From assembly GCF_031846185.1 (NCBI RefSeq), contig NZ_JAVRIF010000005.1:1-64000 (forward strand): 64,000 bases of DNA. Reading direction: 5' to 3'. The stretch comes from Thalassotalea_H castellviae (GTDB lineage: Bacteria; Pseudomonadota; Gammaproteobacteria; Enterobacterales; Alteromonadaceae). The position numbers and the translations under genes are program-made. This document shows, piece after piece, positions 16,421 through 24,706 of this stretch; the stretch's first letter is position 1, and each line of letters starts with the position of its first letter. The notes beneath the pieces were generated by a model, which saw nothing but the letters and a program-made list of their open reading frames with translations, was not told where the DNA came from and did no database searches.

Positions 16421-18337
16421 ATGATCACCGCAGTAGACTTAAGTTTAGATCGAGGCATCAAAAACTTAATAAAATCATCAAGCTTTACTATTCATCCTAA
16501 TCATAAAGTAGGTTTAGTTGGCGCCAACGGCTGTGGAAAATCATCGTTATTTGCGGCATTACTCGGTCAACTTCAACCCGATAGTGGCGAAATCTCAATG
16601 CCAGCCACTTGGAAGATAGCAACCGTAAAACAAGAAACACCCGCACTTGATAAGTCAGCCCTAGATTATGTGATAGATGGCGATCAAGAATTTCGCGAGT
16701 TGGAAAAAAAACTAGCTCAAGCCCGAATTGATGATAATGGTAATTTAGAAGCAACCATTATTAATCAAATAGACACCATTCATGGTTATTCGTTACCTGC
16801 ACGGGCTGGAGAATTACTGCATGGTTTAGGCTTTTTACAAGCGCAATTATCTCAACCTGTTAAAGATTTTTCAGGTGGTTGGCGCATGCGATTAAACTTA
16901 GCACAAGCGCTCATCAGCCGCGCTGATTTAATGTTGCTGGATGAGCCAACCAACCATTTAGATTTAGATGCGGTCATTTGGTTACAACGTTGGTTAAAGC
17001 GTTATACCGGAACTTTAGTACTCATTTCGCACGATAGGGATTTTCTCGACGATGTTATCGGTCAAATCTTACATATCGAGCAACAAACCGCCAAACTCTA
17101 CTCAGGTAATTACACCGCTTTTGAACGTCAACGAGCAGAGCAACTTGCTCAGCAAGATGCTCAATTTCAAAAACAACAGAAAGAGGTCGCACACCTCACT
17201 GCTTTTGTCGACCGTTTTAGAGCCAAAGCCAGCAAAGCAAAGCAAGCTCAAAGCCGTTTAAAACGTTTACAAAAACTACCAGACTTAGCGCCAGCGCATG
17301 TAGATAGTCAATTTACCTTTAGTTTCGAAAAACCCGACTACATGCCTTATCCTTTATTATCTCTAGACGACAGTGTTTGTGGCTACAATGACGATGCCAT
17401 CATATTAAAACATGCCAATATTTCTTTAGTACCGGGCAGTCGCATCGGCTTACTTGGCCGAAATGGTGCCGGTAAGTCTACCTTGATTAAATCATTAGCG
17501 GGTGACATCAAAATTTTGCAAGGAACACGCTATTGCGCCCAAGAGCTGAGAATTGGTTATTTTTCTCAACATCAACTTGAACAATTACACATGCCTTCCA
17601 GTGCGATTGATCATATTATTCGCGCAAAACCTGACTTTAAAGAGTTACAAGCACGTACTTTTTTAGGGCGTTTTGGTTTTAGTGGCGATCAAGCATTATC
17701 GCCAGTAAAAACTATGTCAGGTGGTGAAAAAGCACGTCTTGTGTTGGCACTTATTGTACTAGATAAGCCGCAATTATTACTGTTAGATGAGCCGACTAAC
17801 CATCTCGATTTAGAAATGCGCCAAGCATTGGTGCTGGCCTTACAAGACTTTAATGGTGCTATTATCCTTATTGCCCATGACAGGTATTTGCTTGAATCTT
17901 GTGTTGATGAGTTTTATCTAGTGGCAAATGGCCAAGTAAGTGAGTTTTCGGGTGATATCGATGATTATCAACAATGGCTAAATGACGACAAAAAACTAAC
18001 TCGCGAAACAACAAAAAATTCAGAAAAACTACCAACAGGAAATACAAGTTCGGTAGATAAAAAACAACAACGACAACAGCAGGCTGAATTAAGAAAAATC
18101 GCAGCGCCGCTAAAAAAACAAGCTCAGCAATACGAGAAAAAAGTCCAACAATGGCAAGCGAAATTAACAGAGGTGGAAAGCATTCTAGCCGAGAGTGAAA
18201 TCTATCAAGCAGAGCATAAAACCCGATTAGCAAAATTAATGAAAGAACAAGGAAAATTAAAACAAGATATTGAAGAAAACGAGATGCTTTGGCTTGAACT
18301 TGAAGAAAAAATTGAAGAAATAATGTCACAACAATAG
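16421..18337 (+). CDS. yheS: ABC-F family ATPase YheS
   Basis: 638 aa from ATG 16421, preceded by AAAGGA. The open frame extends to 16340 but the family begins at MITAVDLSL. It has two ABC cassettes and no membrane segments: Walker A GANGCGKSS and GRNGAGKST, signatures FSGGWRMRL and MSGGEKARL, and Walker B LLLDEPTNHLDL in both. An ABC-F linker and a basic C-terminal coiled coil (about 540-638) complete it. ABC-F proteins act on the ribosome; YheS-type members are linked to relieving stalled or difficult translation. Confidence 0.93.
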   Translation: MITAVDLSLDRGIKNLIKSSSFTIHPNHKVGLVGANGCGKSSLFAALLGQLQPDSGEISMPATWKIATVKQETPALDKSALDYVIDGDQEFRELEKKLAQARIDDNGNLEATIINQIDTIHGYSLPARAGELLHGLGFLQAQLSQPVKDFSGGWRMRLNLAQALISRADLMLLDEPTNHLDLDAVIWLQRWLKRYTGTLVLISHDRDFLDDVIGQILHIEQQTAKLYSGNYTAFERQRAEQLAQQDAQFQKQQKEVAHLTAFVDRFRAKASKAKQAQSRLKRLQKLPDLAPAHVDSQFTFSFEKPDYMPYPLLSLDDSVCGYNDDAIILKHANISLVPGSRIGLLGRNGAGKSTLIKSLAGDIKILQGTRYCAQELRIGYFSQHQLEQLHMPSSAIDHIIRAKPDFKELQARTFLGRFGFSGDQALSPVKTMSGGEKARLVLALIVLDKPQLLLLDEPTNHLDLEMRQALVLALQDFNGAIILIAHDRYLLESCVDEFYLVANGQVSEFSGDIDDYQQWLNDDKKLTRETTKNSEKLPTGNTSSVDKKQQRQQQAELRKIAAPLKKQAQQYEKKVQQWQAKLTEVESILAESEIYQAEHKTRLAKLMKEQGKLKQDIEENEMLWLELEEKIEEIMSQQ

Positions 18338-18409
18338 CGAACTTTTTTGATCAATTGCTACACTTAAGAAGAAACAAATGAACATTAAAAAAATACACAA
18401 AGGTGCTTT

Positions 18410-19150
18410 ATGAAAACATTTCAATTAATAGCATTACTCATATCTTTTTCTCCTAGTTTTTTAGCTTTTAGTTTTGATGGCGATTTAGAACTAGGAATTT
18501 TTCAACTCAATAGAGGAGAATTTAAAGCTGCTATTGCTGAATTTGAACCTTTAGTAGAGGAAGAATATTCTCCTGCCCAATATCAAATGGCCTTGATTTA
18601 TGAGAATGGCTGGGGCGTTAAAAAAGATCCACAAAAAGCCTTCGAGTTAATGAGTTTAGCTGCCGCACAAAACTACCCTGATGCGCTATTTAATTTATCG
18701 GTTATGTACAGTGAAGGTGAAATAGTTAAAAAAGATTTAAAAACCGCCTTTGTCTTAATGCAAAAAGCCGCCGATAAAGAATTAGCTAGTGCGCAATTTA
18801 ATTTAGGTGTGATGTACGCCAATGGAATTGGTGTCGATAGAAATTTAGCCAAAGCTGCACGATGGTACGAAATGGCTGCTAGACAAAATTATACCTTAGC
18901 GCAATTTAATTTAGCGTTAATGTATTTTGAAGGCAAAGGTGTTAAGAAAAGCACGGAAATGTCATATGTTTGGAATTATATTGCAGCAAGAAGTGGCTAT
19001 ACCCCTGCCATTAAAAGCCGTGATATGGATGAACACAAACTCAGTGTTGAAGATATTCAAAAAGGCCGTGATCATGCGAATTCCCTGTATGCACAAATTA
19101 TTGAACAAATTGATCTAAAAAATAAAAAGCGCTCTCTGCAACGTTATTAA
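18410..19150 (+). CDS. Sel1-repeat (SLR/TPR-like) exported protein
   Basis: 246 aa with a signal peptide (about residues 1-20). At least four Sel1-like repeats of about 36 residues follow: AQYQMALIYENGWGVKKDPQKAFELM, ALFNLSVMYSEGEIVKKDLKTAFVLM, AQFNLGVMYANGIGVDRNLAKAARWY, AQFNLALMYFEGKGVKKSTEMSY (each shown in part). Such solenoids bind partner proteins in the periplasm. RBS AAAGGTG lies before the ATG. It may be co-transcribed with yheS (72-base gap). No partner is evident. Confidence 0.85.
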   Translation: MKTFQLIALLISFSPSFLAFSFDGDLELGIFQLNRGEFKAAIAEFEPLVEEEYSPAQYQMALIYENGWGVKKDPQKAFELMSLAAAQNYPDALFNLSVMYSEGEIVKKDLKTAFVLMQKAADKELASAQFNLGVMYANGIGVDRNLAKAARWYEMAARQNYTLAQFNLALMYFEGKGVKKSTEMSYVWNYIAARSGYTPAIKSRDMDEHKLSVEDIQKGRDHANSLYAQIIEQIDLKNKKRSLQRY

Positions 19151-19183
19151 GCCCAATTTATGTAAAAGAGTTAATACCGAACT

Positions 19184-19210
19184 ACAGTCCGAAATCCCTT
19201 TTCGGACTGT
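19184..19210 (+). terminator. Stable hairpin, probable terminator without U-tract
   Basis: Perfect 11-bp stem ACAGTCCGAAA/TTTCGGACTGT with a 5-base loop, 34 bases after the Sel1 gene. The sequence after it (AATACTTTCC) has no clean T-run, so it may be a weak terminator or an mRNA 3'-end protector. Confidence 0.55.
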
Positions 19211-19229
19211 AATACTTTCCATTCATCTC

Positions 19230-19243
19230 TTGATCTACATCAC
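19230..19243 (+). promoter_or_regulatory. FNR/CRP-type box
   Basis: TTGAT-CTAC-ATCAC matches the FNR consensus TTGAT-N4-ATCAA at 9 of 10 positions. A -10-like TAAAAT (19266-19271) is placed so that a start near 19278 puts the box at about -41.5, the class II activator position. It would serve the DUF3149 gene at 19318. CRP binding is possible, since the right half reads ATCACA. Confidence 0.5.
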
Positions 19244-19317
19244 ATTCTTTCTCCAGTTAATACGATAAAATACCCACATAACTTAAAAGGTTTTATTAAA
19301 CATACTTGGAGTATCTT

Positions 19318-19446
19318 ATGAATTTTTTTAATATGTTAATCAATGACCCCATCGTACTAATTTCTTTTATCGGCTTAGCAACCGTCATTGGCATTTGTAG
19401 TTTTTATGTGTATTACTTCATAAAAAACATTGAAGAAAATAATTAA
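19318..19446 (+). CDS. DUF3149 small membrane protein
   Basis: 42 aa, a single transmembrane helix (about residues 11-34: PIVLISFIGLATVIGICSFYVYYFI in two halves) with a short charged tail (KNIEENN). The family is small and of unknown function. GGAG lies 6 bases before the ATG. The upstream FNR/CRP-like box with a well-placed -10 suggests control by oxygen or carbon state. Confidence 0.8.
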   Translation: MNFFNMLINDPIVLISFIGLATVIGICSFYVYYFIKNIEENN

Positions 19447-19604
19447 ATTTTAACGGTAGCTTGATGATTTATTGGCGATTTAACACAGTATTAACCAGCA
19501 GGGCGGTATAATTCTGTTTATTATATGAGCGATTCAGCGCGATATTTGCTATAGTTACTTAGATTATTTCGAACTACTTGTTGTAAATTTCAAAGGCGGT
19601 GACT

Positions 19605-20294
19605 ATGAGTCTTTCTATTAACCAAAGCTCTTCAACATTAAGCTTCATTGAGCGCATAACAAAAGAGCGTGAAGAAAAAGATGAGCAACTTGCCTCTGGG
19701 AAACGTATTAATAGTGCTGCAGACGATGCTGCTGGCTTGCAAATAGCGAATAGATTAACCTCTCAAATAAATGGTTATCAACAATTAAGCATTAACTCAC
19801 AAGATCAAATAAACATTAATAATGTACAATCTGGTCAACTAGCCTCTATTTCAGAAGGATTACAGCGAGCAAAAGAACTTTCCATTCAATCGGGTAACCC
19901 CTTAAGTAGCAGTGGTGCAATACAAGGTGAACTCGATCAAGTCACTGAACAAATTAATACTATTGCTGCAGAAGTACTTGATGACCCAAATTTTTTAGCC
20001 GGACTTGACGCAAGCGATCCAACGGCAACACAAGGGGCAATTGATACTGCTTTTGAAACCCTCAATAATACGGCGGCTACACTTGGAGCAGAGTCAAACG
20101 CTTTAGCAAGCCAAGTTTCTACCTATGAAACTAGCCGAGTCAATGTCAGTGAATCACGTTCACGTATTGAAGATACCGATTTTGCAAAAACCACCGCTGA
20201 AAAAGAAAAATTAGACACCTTATTACAAGCCACTATCATAGCGAAAAAAGATAGCGAAGCGCGAAAAGGTTTATTAATTAATCAATTAATTTAA
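19605..20294 (+). CDS. Flagellin-like protein, minimal and orphan
   Basis: 229 aa from ATG 19605. The GTG at 19599 is too close to the AAGG at 19593-19596. The N-terminus resembles flagellin D0/D1 (LASGKRINSAADDAAGLQIANRLTSQI) and the C-terminal half contains SRSRIEDTDFAKTTAEKEK, the SRIEDxDxA hallmark. It lacks the variable D2/D3 insert, and its end (LDTLLQATIIAKKDSEARKGLLINQLI, shown only for description) is charged, unlike the usual hydrophobic flagellin terminus. No flagellar genes, chaperone fliS or capping fliD lie nearby. It may be an accessory or secreted flagellin relative; polymerisation is doubtful. Confidence 0.8.
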   Translation: MSLSINQSSSTLSFIERITKEREEKDEQLASGKRINSAADDAAGLQIANRLTSQINGYQQLSINSQDQININNVQSGQLASISEGLQRAKELSIQSGNPLSSSGAIQGELDQVTEQINTIAAEVLDDPNFLAGLDASDPTATQGAIDTAFETLNNTAATLGAESNALASQVSTYETSRVNVSESRSRIEDTDFAKTTAEKEKLDTLLQATIIAKKDSEARKGLLINQLI

Positions 20295-20334
20295 CTCGTC
20301 AAATCCCACTGATTCAATAAATACGGTGTATTTA

Positions 20335-20359
20335 AGTCTACTGAACAGTAGGCTTTTTT
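20335..20359 (+). terminator. Intrinsic terminator
   Basis: AGTCTACTG/CAGTAGGCT (one G-U pair) with a two-base gap, followed by six T, 41 bases after the flagellin-like gene. Confidence 0.75.
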
Positions 20360-20417
20360 AATGCGAAACGTTAAACTTAGTATCGACACTAGCGACTGAA
20401 AAGAAACCGATATATTT

Positions 20418-20654
20418 ATGATAATTCCATTCCAATCATTACCCTCTGAAACACTTAACGCCGTCATAGAAGCTTTTGTTTTAACGGAAGGTACTGAGTA
20501 TGGACTACAGGAAGCAAGTTTAAGTGAAAAAATTGCACAAGTTAAAGAACAACTTGTGCAAAAAAAAGCGGTATTAGTTTATTCTGAACTACATCAAACG
20601 GTTAATATTTTACCGGCAGCGCAATTTGCAGAAAATCAGTTTATTGATGAGTAA
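20418..20654 (+). CDS. yheU: YheU family (UPF0270) protein
   Basis: 78 aa, typical length. It starts MIIPFQSLPSETLNAVIEAFVLTEGTEYG, the family signature (IP...L..ETL...IE.FV.REGTDYG). Function is unknown. Its end overlaps the convergent yceI-like gene by 14 bases. In E. coli yheU neighbours yheT and prkB; here prkB lies about 27 kb away. Confidence 0.92.
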   Translation: MIIPFQSLPSETLNAVIEAFVLTEGTEYGLQEASLSEKIAQVKEQLVQKKAVLVYSELHQTVNILPAAQFAENQFIDE

Positions 20655-21228
20655 ACGTTAAAATAAAATTTACCGGAACACGGTGGGTGATACTAGGTAA
20701 GTTTGCCAACGATTGCAGTTTATTAATGCCTGCGATCAAATCAAAATCTTCAGCACTGATAATCAGAGGTGCTTGATTCACCACTAATAATTTGTCTGTG
20801 GTTAATTTTGTAATTAACACCTTTAAAGTAACGGTTTGTTTTTGACCATGTAAGTTAATCTCACCGGTAACATCGATATTTTCACTAGTACCGCTTGGTA
20901 AATTTGTTAACATTTTGGTATTCAATTGAGCAGAAAAAGTCGCTTTTGGAAATAGGCTTGTATTAAAGAGATGATCTTTCATACGTTGATCACGAATAGC
21001 AATATTTGTTGCAACGCTAGTTAAATCAATCGATAAATTAACTTGCCCTTGCTCAGTAATTGATGCTGAAAAGTTTTTAAACGTATGCGTCTCAACGAGA
21101 TGTTCTTTTTTTACCGAAATAAAATTTATCGATGAATCTGCAGGTGTTAAGTGCCAATCAGCAAGGCTATAACAACTAAATAATCCAGCAATTAAAGCTC
21201 CAGTGATTGTTTTAAAGTGTGTGTTCAT
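20641..21228 (-). CDS. YceI family periplasmic protein
   Basis: 195 aa with a signal peptide (about residues 1-22). The lipocalin-like YceI fold is indicated by DWHLTPADSSINFISVKKEHLVETHTFKNFSASI at the start, the RDQRMKDHLFNTSLFPKATFSA block, and alternating beta strands to the end. Members bind isoprenoid-type lipids such as polyprenyl pyrophosphate. It is convergent with yheU and sits downstream of cysQ-nudE on the same strand with a 41-base gap. Confidence 0.9.
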   Translation of the reverse strand: MNTHFKTITGALIAGLFSCYSLADWHLTPADSSINFISVKKEHLVETHTFKNFSASITEQGQVNLSIDLTSVATNIAIRDQRMKDHLFNTSLFPKATFSAQLNTKMLTNLPSGTSENIDVTGEINLHGQKQTVTLKVLITKLTTDKLLVVNQAPLIISAEDFDLIAGINKLQSLANLPSITHRVPVNFILTFTHQ

Positions 21229-21269
21229 TTTTATCTAAACCTTTGTTGATAATAATAAAAAAATATAAG

Positions 21270-22088
21270 TTAGCGTACCGCTCGATGAGGTTTAATGATG
21301 TCCTGCCAAGGAATATTTTGATTCCCTAATGAGATAAAATCGGGGTTTAGTAAACTTTCACGTAAATTATACGATAACGCATTAAACTCACTGTCTAATA
21401 TCGTTCCCCCGGCTTCTTCTAAAATACATTGGCTAGCGCCTGTATCCCATTCTCCGGTAGGTCCAATCCGTAAATAACAGTCAGCCTCCCCTTCGGCAAT
21501 TAAGCAATTTTTTAACGAACAACTGCCTAAGGAGATATAGTTAAATTCAAAATCATCATTTAAATATTGACCCATTAAACTGAGCTTTTGCCGACGACTT
21601 ACCGCGACATTTATTTTACGCTGTCCATCATAGGGCTTAACAGACATGCGCTGACAACCTTCCTCGCTTTCTTTAAAAGCGCCAGCACCTTTTTGTGCAT
21701 AGTAAGTAAGTTGATGATCAGGGGCGTGGATCACGCCAATAACCGGCCAGCCATTTTCAACCAGAGCCACATTAACTGCAAAATCGCCACTGCCAATGAT
21801 AAATTCACCAGTACCATCAATAGGATCTAATAACCAATATCTAGACCAGTCTTTTCGATCTTTTAACGGTAGCGCGCCGACCTCTTCTGAAATAATAGGA
21901 ATATTTGGTGTTAAACGAGAAAGCTCCGCCATTAATATGTCGTTCGCGGCTATATCAGCACTAGTGACAGGGCTGTTATCTTCTTTAATTTCAGCCGTAT
22001 AATCACCACGTTTATAATGCTTGGTAACTTGGACGCCTGCTTTTTTGCTACTTTCAAGAGCAATGGTTAATAGTTGATCTAGTTTCAT
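21270..22088 (-). CDS. cysQ: 3'(2'),5'-bisphosphate nucleotidase
   Basis: 272 aa. It removes a phosphate from adenosine 3',5'-bisphosphate, the by-product of PAPS reduction by CysH and of sulfotransferases, in a Mg-dependent, Li-sensitive reaction. Inositol-monophosphatase fold motifs are visible: SEEVG (about 66-70), LLDPIDGTGEF (about 86-96) and WDTGASQCILEEAGG (about 213-227). Its ATG overlaps the end of nudE by 4 bases, so the two are coupled, as in related genomes. Confidence 0.94.
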   Translation of the reverse strand: MKLDQLLTIALESSKKAGVQVTKHYKRGDYTAEIKEDNSPVTSADIAANDILMAELSRLTPNIPIISEEVGALPLKDRKDWSRYWLLDPIDGTGEFIIGSGDFAVNVALVENGWPVIGVIHAPDHQLTYYAQKGAGAFKESEEGCQRMSVKPYDGQRKINVAVSRRQKLSLMGQYLNDDFEFNYISLGSCSLKNCLIAEGEADCYLRIGPTGEWDTGASQCILEEAGGTILDSEFNALSYNLRESLLNPDFISLGNQNIPWQDIIKPHRAVR

Positions 22089-22642
22089 TGCTCATCCTTT
22101 ATTTTATCTCTTATTAACATTAACGCGGCAATACTACGTGCTTCATTAAAATCTGGTCGTGCTAGTAACGCTGCATAATCGGCTAATTTCCACTGAATCA
22201 CTTCTAATGGCTCAGGTTCATCCCCTTCTAATCTTTCACAATACAGCTGTTTGGCGAAGAAAATTTCCATCGTGCCTGAGAAAAAAGCCGGAGCCATTGC
22301 CACGGTATGCAGCGATTCAAGCTGCTCTGCTCCATAACCTATTTCTTCTTTTAATTCTCTATTTGCAGCTTCCGCCGCTTGTTCACCAGGGTCTATCAAC
22401 CCTTTAGGGAAGCCTAACTCATAACTATGAGTGCCGGCACAATATTCTTTCACTAATAAGATAGTTTCATCATCAATAAGTGGCACTATCATTACAGAGC
22501 CGCGCCCTGACCCTTCCATACGCTCATACACCCGCTCAACACCATTGCTAAACGTAAGATCAATTTGTTCGATGGCAAATAAATTACTTTTCGCAATTCG
22601 TCTGCGATCTCGGATCAAAGGTAAGTTGTTTTTTTCTGTCAT
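22085..22642 (-). CDS. nudE: ADP compounds hydrolase NudE (Nudix)
   Basis: 185 aa. The Nudix box GLIDPGEQAAEAANRELKEEIG (22 residues, about 95-117, fits Gx5Ex7REUXEExGU) is complete. NudE hydrolyses ADP-ribose, Ap3A and NADH-like nucleotides, clearing reactive metabolites. It is in an operon with cysQ and divergent from yrfG, an arrangement shared with E. coli. Confidence 0.93.
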   Translation of the reverse strand: MTEKNNLPLIRDRRRIAKSNLFAIEQIDLTFSNGVERVYERMEGSGRGSVMIVPLIDDETILLVKEYCAGTHSYELGFPKGLIDPGEQAAEAANRELKEEIGYGAEQLESLHTVAMAPAFFSGTMEIFFAKQLYCERLEGDEPEPLEVIQWKLADYAALLARPDFNEARSIAALMLIRDKIKDEQ

Positions 22643-22731
22643 AATTTTTGGTAAATCATCAAATAACTTCAGAACGCATTTTTATTATTAGATATAATAC
22701 CTTAGATAACTTGTAATACTAGGAAAAATCT

Positions 22732-23418
22732 ATGCTTGATTGGTCAAAAATTTCGACGGTTTTATTAGATATGGACGGCACAATTCTCGATTTACATTTT
22801 GACAATCACTTTTGGCTGCATCATTTACCTAAACGCTATAGTCAAGAGGCTAAATTATCTCTTGCACAAGCAAAAAAAAACTTGGTCAATCACTATGAAA
22901 AAGTCTCAGGCACTATTGATTGGTACTGCCTTGATTATTGGGCAGAGCAAACGCAACTACCTATCACAACGTTAAAACGAGAAGTTCAACATTTAATTCA
23001 ATTACGTACTGATGCTCATGACTTCTTAGTCGCTTTAAAACAATCAGGACGTGAAATTATTTTAGTAACTAATGCACACCCTGAAAGCTTATCGCTAAAA
23101 ATAGAAAGAACTCAATTAGATCGATACTTTGATGTTTTATATTCCACTCATGAGTTTGGTGTTACCAAAGAGTCACAAAAGCTGTGGCAACGCTTGCAAG
23201 CAAAACAACCATTTGAGCTATCCAGTACACTCTTTGTTGATGATAGTCTTGAAATTTTAGACTCAGCAAAGAAATTTGGTATTAAACATTTATTAGCAGT
23301 CGCCAACCCTGATAGCCAAAAACCGTCACGAATTATCAATAATTACCCTTCAATAACAGATTTTCGTGCGCTAGTTGGGGATATTATCAAGAATCCAATA
23401 AATTCAAGGCTTAAGTAA
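22732..23418 (+). CDS. yrfG: GMP/IMP nucleotidase YrfG (HAD family)
   Basis: 228 aa. HAD motif I is DMDGTILDL (about residues 14-22). Motif II is LVTNAHPES and motif III/IV includes TKESQKLW and FVDDSLEIL. The helical cap between motifs I and II is of subclass I. YrfG dephosphorylates purine monophosphates such as GMP and IMP. It is divergent from nudE with about 90 bases between starts. Confidence 0.92.
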   Translation: MLDWSKISTVLLDMDGTILDLHFDNHFWLHHLPKRYSQEAKLSLAQAKKNLVNHYEKVSGTIDWYCLDYWAEQTQLPITTLKREVQHLIQLRTDAHDFLVALKQSGREIILVTNAHPESLSLKIERTQLDRYFDVLYSTHEFGVTKESQKLWQRLQAKQPFELSSTLFVDDSLEILDSAKKFGIKHLLAVANPDSQKPSRIINNYPSITDFRALVGDIIKNPINSRLK

Positions 23419-23427
23419 AGATCTAGG

Positions 23428-23883
23428 TTATATTTTTATTATGTCTGTACGTAAAGGTGCAAGTTTTTTAAGTATTCGGTTTTGTAATGGGTAACTTACT
23501 TGTGCTTGTTCTAACGACTGAACTAACAACTCTACTACTCGATTAAAATCCCCTTCCGTGATATTCATTCCAGTATGAATATCATGCATGCTGTCCCCTT
23601 CAAAAGTACAAGGTCCATCGGTAGCTTCACAAAAATGCTGAATAAAACCTTGTCTGAAATGATCAACATTAGCATCATAGAAATAGCCAATAATTTGAGC
23701 GTCTTTGGCAATGTTTTTAATAAAAGCATCTACAATTTGTTCCACTTTAGGGGCACCACCAAGTGCTTGATAAAGTGTTTCTTGATCGCTTGATAACGGT
23801 TGGTTGGCAGCAATGGGTTTATGATTACTGCATGCCGCTAATAAAGCACTGAGAAAAAGCGAGATAACAATTGGTTTAATCAT
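23428..23883 (-). CDS. Truncated haemoglobin (group 1-like), lipoprotein
   Basis: 151 aa. The lipobox LAAC puts the lipidated Cys at 18, so the globin is outside the cytoplasm. Residues about 35-150 fit a truncated globin: LYQALGGAPKVEQIVDAFIKNI (helices A/B), YFYDANVDHFRQGFIQHFC (C-E region) and MHDIHTGMNI with the likely proximal His103. Two cysteines (C85, C92) could form a disulfide in the periplasm. It starts 2 bases after the DUF3034 gene ends and is last in a four-gene operon. A role in binding O2, NO or haem at the envelope is inferred. Confidence 0.88.
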   Translation of the reverse strand: MIKPIVISLFLSALLAACSNHKPIAANQPLSSDQETLYQALGGAPKVEQIVDAFIKNIAKDAQIIGYFYDANVDHFRQGFIQHFCEATDGPCTFEGDSMHDIHTGMNITEGDFNRVVELLVQSLEQAQVSYPLQNRILKKLAPLRTDIIKI

Positions 23884-23884
23884 T

Positions 23885-24706
23885 TTAATAAGTGCCCGTC
23901 ATTGATAGGTACCAGCCTTGTTGTTTTTCAATCGTAGCAATAGCGCCTAAGTTCAAATAAGCTATGGTGATATTAACGTGTTTATTTGGAAACCAAGCAA
24001 TAAAAACATCTTGCCAATCATCTTCTTTAAGACCTAAATTATCCGGCTTTTGCCGATATTCGACCCCAACGGCCAGATGTTTATTCAATAATACTGCCGC
24101 AGATAGTTCAGCATTAATAGAACCATTACCTTCTTTGCCACCAAAACCTAATAGACCCAATTCATTAGCCTCGGTGTTGCGCAATGTCGCATTCCATAAT
24201 AGGTTATAACCAGCAACCGCTCCGAGGTGTAATTTACTGGCTGCAAGGTAAACATCGACACCTTTATCATGTCTTGCGCCTAATGCGGTCGGAACATCAA
24301 AAGTATTAACTGTCTTAGCTTGAAGCCCAATAGAAACTTGTGGCCAACGGCTATAAACAATATCGCCATAAAGCCTGAATTTTGCGCCGAATATTTGCTG
24401 TTTTAAGGTCAGAGAAAGTGGATTAACCTCGAAATTTTGTTCCGCATAAGAAAATTCGACACGATCATATAAATTCAACTGTGCACCACAAACGTCTAGA
24501 CGAAAGTCATCAACAGTGGCTAATGAGCAAAACCCTGAAAGGGCGATTTCATCTTCTGTTGCATATCCAGCTAACTGAGCCCACGGCACTAGTCCACCGC
24601 CAGCAGCACCTTCTACTTGAGAAACTCCTGGCGTTGCGAGTATTTTTCCATTAGCAAAAAGGTGTAAAGGTAATATTAGTAAAACTAGACTAATAATTCG
24701 GTACAT
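23885..24706 (-). CDS. DUF3034 family envelope protein
   Basis: 273 aa from ATG 24706 (MYRIISLVLLILPLHLFA, a signal peptide). The frame is open to 24739, but those residues are unlike a signal sequence. The mature part begins GKILATPGVSQVEGAAGGGLVPWAQLAGYATEDEIALSG and is rich in alternating beta strands ending in an aromatic residue (LSMTGTY), as in outer-membrane or beta-barrel-like proteins. Function is unknown. The start lies within the last 17 bases of the EAL gene, so the genes are coupled. Confidence 0.85.
   Translation of the reverse strand: MYRIISLVLLILPLHLFANGKILATPGVSQVEGAAGGGLVPWAQLAGYATEDEIALSGFCSLATVDDFRLDVCGAQLNLYDRVEFSYAEQNFEVNPLSLTLKQQIFGAKFRLYGDIVYSRWPQVSIGLQAKTVNTFDVPTALGARHDKGVDVYLAASKLHLGAVAGYNLLWNATLRNTEANELGLLGFGGKEGNGSINAELSAAVLLNKHLAVGVEYRQKPDNLGLKEDDWQDVFIAWFPNKHVNITIAYLNLGAIATIEKQQGWYLSMTGTY

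Noticed and set aside
17868..18329. Long minus-strand reading frame of 153 codons inside yheS
   Set aside because: It is antisense to a conserved ABC-F gene, is rich in Leu and Phe as reverse complements often are, and has no domain or ribosome binding site.
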